This document shows positions 1 to 6,036 of a stretch of DNA of 10,531 nucleotides, piece by piece. The translations under genes were made by a program, and so were the position numbers. The DNA is from Negativicutes bacterium (GTDB lineage: Bacteria; Bacillota_C; Negativicutes; Sporomusales_B; JARLHX01): contig JARLHX010000429.1 of assembly GCA_031292035.1 (NCBI GenBank), positions 1 to 10,531 of the forward strand, written 5' to 3'. Position 1 is the first letter of the stretch. The number at the start of each line of letters is the position of its first letter. The notes beneath the pieces were generated by a model. It was not told where the DNA came from. It was given only the letters and a program-made list of their open reading frames with translations, and did no database searches.

Positions 1-536
1 AGGGCCTGCCGAGCCTGACCCGCAGCTATTGGGGCATGCAGCTGGCGCACCTGGGTATCGTGGTCTGCGCCCTGGGCGTGGTGCTGTCGAGCCAGGAGAG
101 CGCCGAACGCGACCTGCGCATGGCGCCGGGCGAGTCCATGGAGCTGGGCGGTTACCACTTCATCTTCGAAGGCGCCAAGCATGTCGAAGGGCCGAACTTC
201 ACCTCGGACAGAGGTACGATCCGGGTGATTGAAAACGGCAAGGAAGTGGCGCTGCTGCACCCGGAGAAACGGTTGTACACCGTGCAGCAATCGATGATGA
301 CCGAAGCCGGGATCGACGCCGGTTTCACCCGTGACCTCTACGTCGCCCTCGGCGAGCCGCTGGAAAACGGCGCTTGGGCGGTGCGGGTGCACGTCAAGCC
401 GTTCGTGCGCTGGATCTGGTTCGGCGGTCTGCTGACTGGCTTGGGCGGCGCACTGGCGGCGCTGGACCGGCGTTATCGGGTCAAGGTGAAGAGCCGTGTG
501 CGTGAAGCGCTGGGCCTGAGTGGAGCGACGGCATGA
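1..536 (+). CDS. ccmF: CcmF, cytochrome c heme lyase subunit (3' end only)
   Basis: This is the C-terminal part (177 residues, reading frame from base 3) of a gene that begins before the window. CcmF is an inner-membrane protein of the cytochrome c maturation system; with CcmH and CcmI it attaches heme to the CxxCH motif of apocytochrome c in the periplasm. The visible part has a membrane segment containing YWGMQLAHLGIVV, then a periplasmic stretch with the family-typical RDLYVALGEPLENGAW. A final membrane segment (WIWFGGLLTGLGGALAAL) is followed by a basic cytoplasmic tail. Its stop overlaps the ccmG start by four bases (ATGA, 533-536), and ccmG, ccmH and ccmI follow in the same pattern. The family is about 650 residues long, so roughly a quarter is present. 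The identification is firm from both sequence and order. Confidence 0.95.
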   Translation, partial: GLPSLTRSYWGMQLAHLGIVVCALGVVLSSQESAERDLRMAPGESMELGGYHFIFEGAKHVEGPNFTSDRGTIRVIENGKEVALLHPEKRLYTVQQSMMTEAGIDAGFTRDLYVALGEPLENGAWAVRVHVKPFVRWIWFGGLLTGLGGALAALDRRYRVKVKSRVREALGLSGATA

Positions 537-1069
537 AGCGTTGGTTGATGGTATTGCCGCTGGCGGCGTTCCTGGTGATGGCGGTGTTCCTTTATCGCGG
601 TTTGTACCTGGATCCCTCCGAGCTGCCGTCGGCGATGATCGGCAAGCCGTTTCCGGCGTTCGCGTTGCCCAACGTGCAGGGCGACAAGCAACTGAGCGTG
701 GCCGACCTGCATGGCAAGCCGGCGTTGGTGAATGTCTGGGGCACCTGGTGCATTTCCTGCCGGGTCGAGCACCCGGTGCTGAACAAGCTGGCCCAGCAGG
801 GTGTGTTGATCTATGGCATCAACTACAAGGATGACAATGCCGAGGCATTGAAGTGGCTGAAGGATTTCCATAACCCCTACCAGCTGGATATCCGCGACGA
901 GCAAGGTACCTTGGGCCTGGATCTGGGGGTCTATGGCGCGCCGGAGACCTTCTTCATCGACGCCAAGGGCGTTATTCGCTACAAGCACGTCGGTGTGATC
1001 GACGAGACGGTCTGGCGTGAGCAACTGGCGACGGTGTATCAGTCGCTGGTGGACGAGGCCCGCCCATGA
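533..1069 (+). CDS. dsbE: CcmG/DsbE, thiol:disulfide oxidoreductase of cytochrome c maturation
   Basis: This is a membrane-anchored periplasmic thioredoxin-fold reductant of 178 residues, a normal length for CcmG. It helps keep the heme-binding cysteines of apocytochrome c, or CcmH, reduced. An N-terminal signal anchor lies at about residues 4-22 (LMVLPLAAFLVMAVFLY). The active site is in VWGTWCISCRVEHP, a CxxC of the form CISC as I recall it from Pseudomonas CcmG, rather than CPTC. The thioredoxin-fold cis-proline region is in GVYGAPETFFIDAKG. The start is fixed by the ATGA overlap with ccmF, and the stop overlaps ccmH in the same way, so translation is probably coupled along the operon. Nothing is unusual about this copy. 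Confidence 0.96.
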   Translation: MKRWLMVLPLAAFLVMAVFLYRGLYLDPSELPSAMIGKPFPAFALPNVQGDKQLSVADLHGKPALVNVWGTWCISCRVEHPVLNKLAQQGVLIYGINYKDDNAEALKWLKDFHNPYQLDIRDEQGTLGLDLGVYGAPETFFIDAKGVIRYKHVGVIDETVWREQLATVYQSLVDEARP

Positions 1070-1536
1070 AGCGCTGGTTAGCCGCGGCCGCCCTGGGCCT
1101 GAGTCTGGTCGGTATGGCCCATGCCGCCATCGACACCTATGAATTCGCCAACGATGCCGAACGTGAACGCTTTCACGATCTGACCAAGGAACTGCGCTGC
1201 CCCAAGTGCCAGAACCAGGACATCGCCGACTCCAACGCACCGATTGCCGCCGACCTGCGCCGGGAGATTTTCCGCATGCTCGGCGAGGGCAAGGACAATC
1301 AGCAGATCATCGACTTCATGGTTGACCGTTATGGCGATTTCGTGCGCTACAAGCCGGCCCTGAGCGGCAAGACCGCCTTGCTCTGGTTCGGCCCGGCCGG
1401 CCTGCTGCTGGGCGGTTTTGTCGTGATCGCGGTGATCATCCGCCGCCGTCGCGCCGAGGGTGCTGCTGCCCCGGACGCGCTTTCCGCCGAGGAGCGCCAG
1501 CGCCTCGACCACCTGCTGGATAAGAAAACCGAATGA
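1066..1536 (+). CDS. ccmH: CcmH, cytochrome c maturation thiol protein
   Basis: This 156-residue protein is the short CcmH (CycL/NrfF type) that presents apocytochrome c to the heme lyase complex. It has a cleavable signal peptide (residues 1-20, ending AHA). The family hallmark [20 protein letters not shown] follows, with the redox pair in LRCxxCQ. Next comes a three-helix segment ([20 protein letters not shown]) and the characteristic [13 protein letters not shown]. One C-terminal membrane segment (about residues 101-124) and a short basic cytoplasmic tail close it. The C-terminal TPR part found in E. coli CcmH is a separate gene here, ccmI, which is the Pseudomonas arrangement. It starts at the ATGA overlap with dsbE and ends at an ATGA overlap with ccmI. 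Confidence 0.96.
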   Translation: MKRWLAAAALGLSLVGMAHAAIDTYEFANDAERERFHDLTKELRCPKCQNQDIADSNAPIAADLRREIFRMLGEGKDNQQIIDFMVDRYGDFVRYKPALSGKTALLWFGPAGLLLGGFVVIAVIIRRRRAEGAAAPDALSAEERQRLDHLLDKKTE

Positions 1537-2732
1537 TTGATTTCTGGCTCGCTACAGGTCTGTTGTTACTGATTGCCCTGAGTTTCCTGTTGATTCCGAT
1601 TTTGCGTGAACGCCGCGTGCAGCGCGAAGAAGATCGCACCGCGCTGAACGTCGCCCTCTACCAGGAGCGTGTCGCCGAGTTGCAGGCGCAGCAGGTCGAA
1701 GGTGTGCTCAGCACCGAGCAAATGGACAGCGGTCGGGCGGAAGCGGCCCGTGAATTGCTGGCCGATACCGAAGGCGTGGCACCGGCCCGTGTTTCGCGAC
1801 TGGGCAAGCCATTGCCGTTGCTGGCGGCTTTGCTGGTCCCGGTGCTGGGGTTGGCGTTGTACCTGCATTTTGGCGCCAGCGACAAGGTCGAACTGACCCG
1901 TGAATTCGCCCAGGCACCGCAGTCCGTGGAAGAGATGACCCGGCGCCTGGAGCGGGCGGTGGCGGCCCAGCCGGATTCGGCCGAGGGCCTGTATTTCCTC
2001 GGACGTGCCTATATGGCCCAGGACCGTGCGGCCGATGCGGCGAAAGTGTTCGAGCGTACCGTCAAGGTGGCCGGGCGCCAGCCGGAGCTGCTCGGGCAGT
2101 GGGCCCAGGCGCAGTACTTTGCCGATGGCAAGCAGTGGTCGCCGCAGGTCCAGGCGCTGACCGATGAAGCGCTCAAGATCGATCCGAAGGAAGTCACCAG
2201 CCTGGGCTTGTTGGGGATCGCGGCGTTTGAAGGGCAGCGTTACCAGGAAGCCATCGACTACTGGAAACGTCTGCTGGCGCAATTACCGCCGGACGATAAT
2301 TCCCGTGCCGCGTTGCAGGGCGGTATTGATCGCGCCAGTGAAAAGCTGGTGGCCAGCGGCGGCAAGGTCGTCGAGGCGCCCGTGGTCAAAGGCGCGTTGT
2401 TGAAAGTGCGAGTCGAGTTGGCGGCGGCACTGAAGGCCAAGGTGCAGCCGGGCGACAGCGTCTTCATCTTCGCCCGGGCGACCCAGGGGCCGCCCGCGCC
2501 GTTGGCGGCCAAGCGCCTGACCGTCGCCGACCTGCCAGCGACAGTGGAGTTGGGCGACAGCGACGCGATGATGCCGCAATTGAAACTGTCGAACTTTCCT
2601 GAAGTCCAACTGGTTGCACGGATTTCCCGCGCCGGCCAACCGACGGCGGGCGAGTGGATCGGGCGCAGCCAACCATTGGCCAGCAGCACCTCCGCGCAGC
2701 AGAACCTGACCATCGACAGCCCTGATAAATAG
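1533..2732 (+). CDS. ccmI: CcmI (CycH), apocytochrome c chaperone with TPR repeats
   Basis: This 399-residue inner-membrane protein binds the C-terminus of apocytochrome c and delivers it to the heme lyase. A first membrane segment (residues 3-23) is followed by a cytoplasmic coiled-coil-like stretch rich in Glu, Gln and Arg (about 25-85). A second membrane segment ([18 protein letters not shown], about 94-111) comes next. The periplasmic part contains TPR-like helices, for example [20 protein letters not shown] and [20 protein letters not shown]. The last 110 residues or so form the CycH C-terminal beta domain ([20 protein letters not shown] to the end). It is the last gene of the ccm run; ten bases later a lipoprotein gene starts on the same strand. 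Confidence 0.95.
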   Translation: MIDFWLATGLLLLIALSFLLIPILRERRVQREEDRTALNVALYQERVAELQAQQVEGVLSTEQMDSGRAEAARELLADTEGVAPARVSRLGKPLPLLAALLVPVLGLALYLHFGASDKVELTREFAQAPQSVEEMTRRLERAVAAQPDSAEGLYFLGRAYMAQDRAADAAKVFERTVKVAGRQPELLGQWAQAQYFADGKQWSPQVQALTDEALKIDPKEVTSLGLLGIAAFEGQRYQEAIDYWKRLLAQLPPDDNSRAALQGGIDRASEKLVASGGKVVEAPVVKGALLKVRVELAAALKAKVQPGDSVFIFARATQGPPAPLAAKRLTVADLPATVELGDSDAMMPQLKLSNFPEVQLVARISRAGQPTAGEWIGRSQPLASSTSAQQNLTIDSPDK

Positions 2733-2741
2733 AGAATCGCC

Positions 2742-3134
2742 ATGACCGCCATCGCTCGCCTCACCCTGTTAACGCTGGTCCTGGGGCTGAGCGCTTGTGC
2801 GGTCCATCGCCCGCCGCCGGAGGGGCCGACGATCCCGCCTTCCGGTCCGACGACCCAACCGTATCCACCGTACACGCCGGGTAAACCGGTCCCATCGAGC
2901 AAACCACGTCCGAGCTTCTCGCCGACGTTCGCCCCGCCACCGGGTGGTAACAGCCACTGGGACGGGCAGATGGGCGTCTATGTCCTCGACAACCAGACCA
3001 ACACCTTCTATCGCCAGCGCACTTACTACCGCTGGAACAACGGCTGGAGCCGCTCCATCAGCCCCAGCGGACCGTGGGAAGACACCGATATCCATGGCGT
3101 GCCACCGGGACTGAGCAAACAGTTCGGTCAGTGA
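2742..3134 (+). CDS. small proline-rich lipoprotein of unknown function
   Basis: This 130-residue protein follows ccmI closely and may be read from the same transcript. It has a lipoprotein signal peptide with the lipobox LSAC, so the mature protein would start at Cys19 and be lipid-anchored. Residues 20-75 or so are low complexity and very rich in Pro, Ser and Thr, which suggests an extended linker from the membrane or into the cell wall. The C-terminal 60 residues are the only part likely to fold: they are rich in Trp and Tyr (SHWDGQMGVYVLDNQTNTFY, then YYRWNNGWSRSISPSGPWED). I do not recognise a family with a known function. Start support is modest (GAGA nine bases upstream). It ends just before a strong terminator. 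Confidence 0.85.
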   Translation: MTAIARLTLLTLVLGLSACAVHRPPPEGPTIPPSGPTTQPYPPYTPGKPVPSSKPRPSFSPTFAPPPGGNSHWDGQMGVYVLDNQTNTFYRQRTYYRWNNGWSRSISPSGPWEDTDIHGVPPGLSKQFGQ

Positions 3135-3137
3135 GCG

Positions 3138-3170
3138 AAAACGGCGATCCCGACAGGTCGCCGTTTTTTT
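3138..3170 (+). terminator. rho-independent terminator closing the ccm/lipoprotein unit
   Basis: The arms AAAACGGCGA (3138-3147) and TCGCCGTTTT (3158-3167) pair perfectly over ten bases around a ten-base loop. They run into seven consecutive T residues (3164-3170). It lies four bases after the lipoprotein stop. Read from the other strand it still has a short T-run, so it may also stop leftward transcripts coming out of the island. The group II intron begins directly after its T-run. Confidence 0.93.
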
Positions 3171-3364
3171 GGGGGCGCCAGGCATGGCGCGTAGCGCCGT
3201 GACTGGCGCTGTTCGGCTCACTGTGGTGGTGAAATCGGACGACTTGGAGGTGAAAGTCCTCTACACACCCGGCAAGGGGAAGTGTTAGCCAGAGGCAAGG
3301 GTGTCGCGGGTGACTGCGAATCTGAAGGAAGCCCGAGGCAAAATGCTGGGCTGACGAACCCAAA

Positions 3365-3531
3365 GGCGGCACAAGACAACTGGGCATCCCCAGCGTCGTG
3401 GATCGCTTGATCCAGCAGGCACTGCTGCAACAGCCAGCGTTTGAAACTGATGCTGAATCGGGAAAAGAGCCGCGTAGCACGGCCTTGGGTCTGCGATTAC
3501 TTGGGTTATGGGATGAGTTGGCACAAGCAGC
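3365..3531 (+). pseudogene. group II intron reverse transcriptase, two fused fragments
   Basis: Two non-adjacent pieces of an intron-encoded RT are joined here. The first (3365-3433) reads GGTRQLGIPSVVDRLIQQAL, the N-terminal RT block usually written as LGIPTVxDRVxQ. The second (3432-3531) reads in another frame as QRLKLMLNREKSRVARP followed by VCDYLGYGMSWHKQ, which comes from well after the catalytic YxDD motif. The palm domain between them is missing and the junction at about 3431/3432 shifts the frame, so no active protein can be made. The second piece is duplicated base for base at 9838-9937. Confidence 0.85.
3432..3531 (+). repeat. 100-bp direct repeat, left copy
   Basis: This stretch matches 9838-9937 at every one of its 100 positions, in the same orientation. 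Identity starts at AGCCAGCGTTTG (preceded by C here, G on the right) and ends at GCACAAGCAGC (followed by A here, C on the right). It is RT coding sequence of the group II intron. The repeats bracket the whole lanthipeptide island with an offset of 6406 bases, long enough for homologous recombination. Confidence 0.97.
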
Positions 3532-3559
3532 AAAAATCAGGAACTTTCGATCAAAAAAA

Positions 3560-4288
3560 TTATTCGTTATCAGAAATTAATTTCTCCAGATATTGCCCGT
3601 TGGAGTTTATAACGGCCTTATAAATACTGTAAGCCTCCATGTCACAAGCGTTAGCCGATGCCAAAACTCCATCATGTAAGTGCATGAGCTCGCCGTTCGG
3701 AATGAACATCATGATAGGGGAATGTGTGGCGATAATAAATTGTGAACCCTGTTTGGATAACTCAACGATTCTAAGTGCCAGGCTGAGTTGGCGAGAGGGG
3801 TGCAAGGAGGCTTCGGGCTCGTCCAATATGTAAATGCCATTGGCTTTGAATCTGTTTTGGTAAAGTGACTCCATTGCTTCGCCATGAGAGAGGGTATGTA
3901 GGTCCCGCCCTCCGTAATAGGACTTTATTTCAGGGTCGAAGCTACCCGCACTGTCCAATCGCCTCACTTCTGAGCTTAAATTATAAAAAGTTTCCGCCCG
4001 ATAAAAGAAAAGATCTTTCTCTTTTCGATAGCCTTTGGAAATAATAATGTGGTTGTGCAGATCTGAGTGGGTGGATTCTGTATTGAATCTGAAGTTTTTA
4101 CCTCCTCCTTCAGGGTTGCAGCCCAATTTGACGGCAATGGCCTCCAGGAGTGTGGATTTTCCTGCGCCGTTATCTCCAGCGATAACGGTTATGGGATGGT
4201 TCAGATCCAACGGAAAAATACCCGCGATTGGGTTAGCCGGAAACGTGTCGGCCTTGAGTCGTATGGATTTAACGAATAGATTGTTCAT
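3560..4288 (-). CDS. stand-alone AAA/ABC-type ATPase, COG3910-like
   Basis: This 242-residue soluble protein has a complete ABC-like ATPase core. The Walker A is GDNGAGKST (residues 38-46), a signature-like motif is LSHGE (133-137), the Walker B is YILDEPEASL (153-162), and the H-loop is ATHSP (His189). The segments FFYRAETFYNLSSEV and SLYQNRFKANGIYILDEPEA match the small stand-alone predicted ATPases I recall as COG3910, not the nucleotide-binding domains of exporters; the family's role is unknown. It is the last gene of the lan operon. Its start overlaps the end of the second membrane-domain gene by 20 bases and has only a weak ribosome site, so it is probably translated by coupling. It might energise the two ATPase-less transporter proteins upstream, give immunity, or be unrelated cargo. 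No clear terminator follows: the T-run after the stop has no GC stem. Confidence 0.85.
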   Translation of the reverse strand: MNNLFVKSIRLKADTFPANPIAGIFPLDLNHPITVIAGDNGAGKSTLLEAIAVKLGCNPEGGGKNFRFNTESTHSDLHNHIIISKGYRKEKDLFFYRAETFYNLSSEVRRLDSAGSFDPEIKSYYGGRDLHTLSHGEAMESLYQNRFKANGIYILDEPEASLHPSRQLSLALRIVELSKQGSQFIIATHSPIMMFIPNGELMHLHDGVLASANACDMEAYSIYKAVINSNGQYLEKLISDNE

Positions 4289-5162
4289 GAGTATAGTTGA
4301 AAACCCTGTGTAATGAATTTTTTGTTCCGATCAACGACAGCGCGATTTGTATGGAATGGTTGGCGCCAAGTGCAAACATTCCTATATAGCCTAGGTAATA
4401 AATCAAATCAGCTCCGAGTGTTTTTGGAGAAAGTGTGGAGATAAGGAATAGTGATATGGCGATGATGACAGCTATGAAAATTTCAGGGCCGCTGCTGAGA
4501 TAGATACTGATTTTTTCATATCGATATTTGGTGCCGATAGCGTTCTTTAGGTGATGATTGCTCATGATCATTTTATGATTGAAGTGGCGAAGGCTTTCTG
4601 AAGAAGCTTGCTTTAGCTCAATAATAGAGGTTTTATATCGTTGTTCTTGTTCGATTTCGGTTGTGTACGCGTGTGTTATTTTTTTGGAGGAGTGGGTGAC
4701 ATGGATATATGAGAAGGCGAAGAGTGCTAATAAGGGAGGCGCCATAAAGAGATTTTCAAGAATGAGCATGGAGAATGTAATTATAGTCAGACTGCTCGCG
4801 CCTGCCAGTTCAACGATTTGTATTGCGCTTGAAGCGATGCGTTCGGAGTCTTCTTTTATAAGGGTGGCCAGTTTTCCCTGGTCAGTTGACAATATATTAT
4901 CATAAATATATTCAATTATCAGGAGCCGTATTTTTGATTTTATATATTGATTTAGCGTTTCGGAGAAGCACTGCGTAACGCTTTTTAGCGAGAAAACCGC
5001 GATCAATAGCGCTATGGTTAAAAAAACCTGGTCAGGTTTTGAGATTTCCTTAATGTTTATACTTATAATATAAGGTATTAGAAATTGTAGTAGTGCTGTT
5101 GTCAGCGATAGCACCAAGCTTGTAATGATGAGCGCTCGACAAACTCTTATTATTTTAGTCAT
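4269..5162 (-). CDS. ABC exporter transmembrane domain without ATPase domain (second subunit)
   Basis: This 297-residue membrane protein has about six hydrophobic segments (near 9-33, 45-62, 120-138, 139-157, 225-245, 252-277), the pattern of an ABC exporter membrane domain. Between the second and third segments it has a coupling-helix-like stretch (QGKLATLIKEDSERI, 95-109) that resembles exporter intracellular loops. It ends soon after the sixth segment: no Walker A or B is present, although LanT-type exporters normally carry the ATPase in the same chain. I prefer the ATG at 5162. It lies in an ATGACTAA overlap with the upstream gene's stop, has GAG nine bases ahead, and gives a protein matching its partner in size. 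A longer frame to 5240 would add 26 residues that merely overlap the partner gene. Confidence 0.8.
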   Translation of the reverse strand: MTKIIRVCRALIITSLVLSLTTALLQFLIPYIISINIKEISKPDQVFLTIALLIAVFSLKSVTQCFSETLNQYIKSKIRLLIIEYIYDNILSTDQGKLATLIKEDSERIASSAIQIVELAGASSLTIITFSMLILENLFMAPPLLALFAFSYIHVTHSSKKITHAYTTEIEQEQRYKTSIIELKQASSESLRHFNHKMIMSNHHLKNAIGTKYRYEKISIYLSSGPEIFIAVIIAISLFLISTLSPKTLGADLIYYLGYIGMFALGANHSIQIALSLIGTKNSLHRVFNYTHEQSIR

Positions 5163-6036
5163 GTGCGCCATCTCGTTTGTGTAATAAACGCACCCTTGAG
5201 TGTCTGTAAAAAGCTTCAGGGGTTGAAAAATATATTCCAACCAAAAATCTAAGTGGTATTAGTATGCGATCAATATACAGGGTTGACGCGATTAGCTCGC
5301 CTAGAGTTAAAGTGTTGGCCGTTACGAGTGTGCTTCCGATATATAAAATCGCAGATAGGCCAATCAGCGAAGATAATCCAGAAATTGCATTTAAAGATGA
5401 TATGTTTAACTGTGTGCGCCATAGTACGTGAAGTACGAGTGCTTTGTGTTTTTTGAATTTTGTAAAAAGAGGTCTGTCTTTGGTTTTCGTTCTGGATAAT
5501 ATTTTGCTGATGAGAGATGTGTTTTCTTCTATGTATTTTCCATAAGCCGTCTTCATTTTTTTCTGAGTCAAAAAATAAATTAAAGAGGCGAATAAAATAG
5601 CCGCAGTTGGCGCTATGGAAAGCGAGGGCTGATAGCTAAATATTGCGATGAAGGCAATGATTATTGCGGTGAGGCTCGTACTAACGTCATAATATAGGCT
5701 GTGATGCAGGTAGATGGAGTTGTCCGTGTCGTTATCAATGTACTCGATAATATCCCCCTCTGATGGGGAGTTTTTATTGTGCTTAATCAGGACCTCTAGA
5801 GACCTTTGTTTTGGTTTCATTCTTGTTGAAGAGTTGGTGTGCGCTAAATAAATGTTGTTGACTAGTTTTAAGCAGGGCGCGAGGATAAGACCGCTGCAGG
5901 CGATTAAAAGATAGGAAAGTTGTAGTTGGTTGTGTGCGTGGTAGTGGTCGATAAGTTTTCCCAAAAAAAAGGGGGTGCTCAAGTTTATGCACGCAGCGAC
6001 ACCGCCAAGGCCGATAAAACGGAAATTTTGAATCAT
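5155..6036 (-). CDS. ABC exporter transmembrane domain without ATPase domain (first subunit)
   Basis: This 293-residue protein also has about six membrane segments (near 5-28, 40-63, 119-136, 138-156, 218-240, 250-272). The first contains the exporter-like NLSTPFFLGKLIDHYH. An intracellular-loop motif, EGDIIEYIDNDTDN (93-106), corresponds to the usual GEIx-x-x-xxD stretch of ABC exporters. No C39 peptidase domain precedes it and no ATPase domain follows. Its start shares one base with the lanM stop (TAATG), so it depends on coupling; the next gene starts within its last codons. With its neighbour it could form a heterodimeric pore for the modified peptide. Family membership is inferred from topology and loop motifs, so homology to a different ABC-like membrane family is possible. 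Confidence 0.8.
   Translation of the reverse strand: MIQNFRFIGLGGVAACINLSTPFFLGKLIDHYHAHNQLQLSYLLIACSGLILAPCLKLVNNIYLAHTNSSTRMKPKQRSLEVLIKHNKNSPSEGDIIEYIDNDTDNSIYLHHSLYYDVSTSLTAIIIAFIAIFSYQPSLSIAPTAAILFASLIYFLTQKKMKTAYGKYIEENTSLISKILSRTKTKDRPLFTKFKKHKALVLHVLWRTQLNISSLNAISGLSSLIGLSAILYIGSTLVTANTLTLGELIASTLYIDRILIPLRFLVGIYFSTPEAFYRHSRVRLLHKRDGAHD

Larger units (their letters stand above)
3171..3531 (+). mobile_element. 5' part of a degenerate group II intron (domain I plus RT shreds)
   Basis: The stretch from 3171 to about 3361 has the look of bacterial group II intron domain I. It opens with nested stems: GCGCCAG (3175-3181) with CTGGCGC (3203-3209), enclosing GGCGC/GCGCC. The conserved-looking segments GGTGAAAGTCC, GTCGCGGGTGAC and GCGAATCTGAAGGAAGC follow. 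The exact 5' end is not certain; about 3171-3173 is inferred from its position right behind the terminator T-run. At about 3362 the sequence jumps straight into the RT coding region, so the rest of the ribozyme up to that point is deleted. The end at 3531 is where identity to the right-hand repeat stops. The matching 3' part of the intron is at 9938-10038. Confidence 0.85.

Noticed and set aside
473..1240. 255-residue open frame on the minus strand across ccmG/ccmH
   Set aside because: It is antisense to two certain ccm genes, rich in Arg, His and Gln as shadow frames in GC-rich DNA are, and has no known domain.
2258..2902. 214-residue minus-strand open frame over ccmI and the lipoprotein gene
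   Set aside because: It is an antisense shadow of conserved coding sequence with no recognisable family.
3572..3585. AGAAATT/AATTTCT palindrome near the end of the ATPase gene as a terminator
   Set aside because: The stem is pure AT apart from one pair, lies inside the coding region, and is not directly followed by the T-run.
5163..5240. N-terminal extension of the second membrane-domain protein to 5240
   Set aside because: The extra 26 residues overlap the coding end of the first subunit in a different frame and no ribosome site precedes them.
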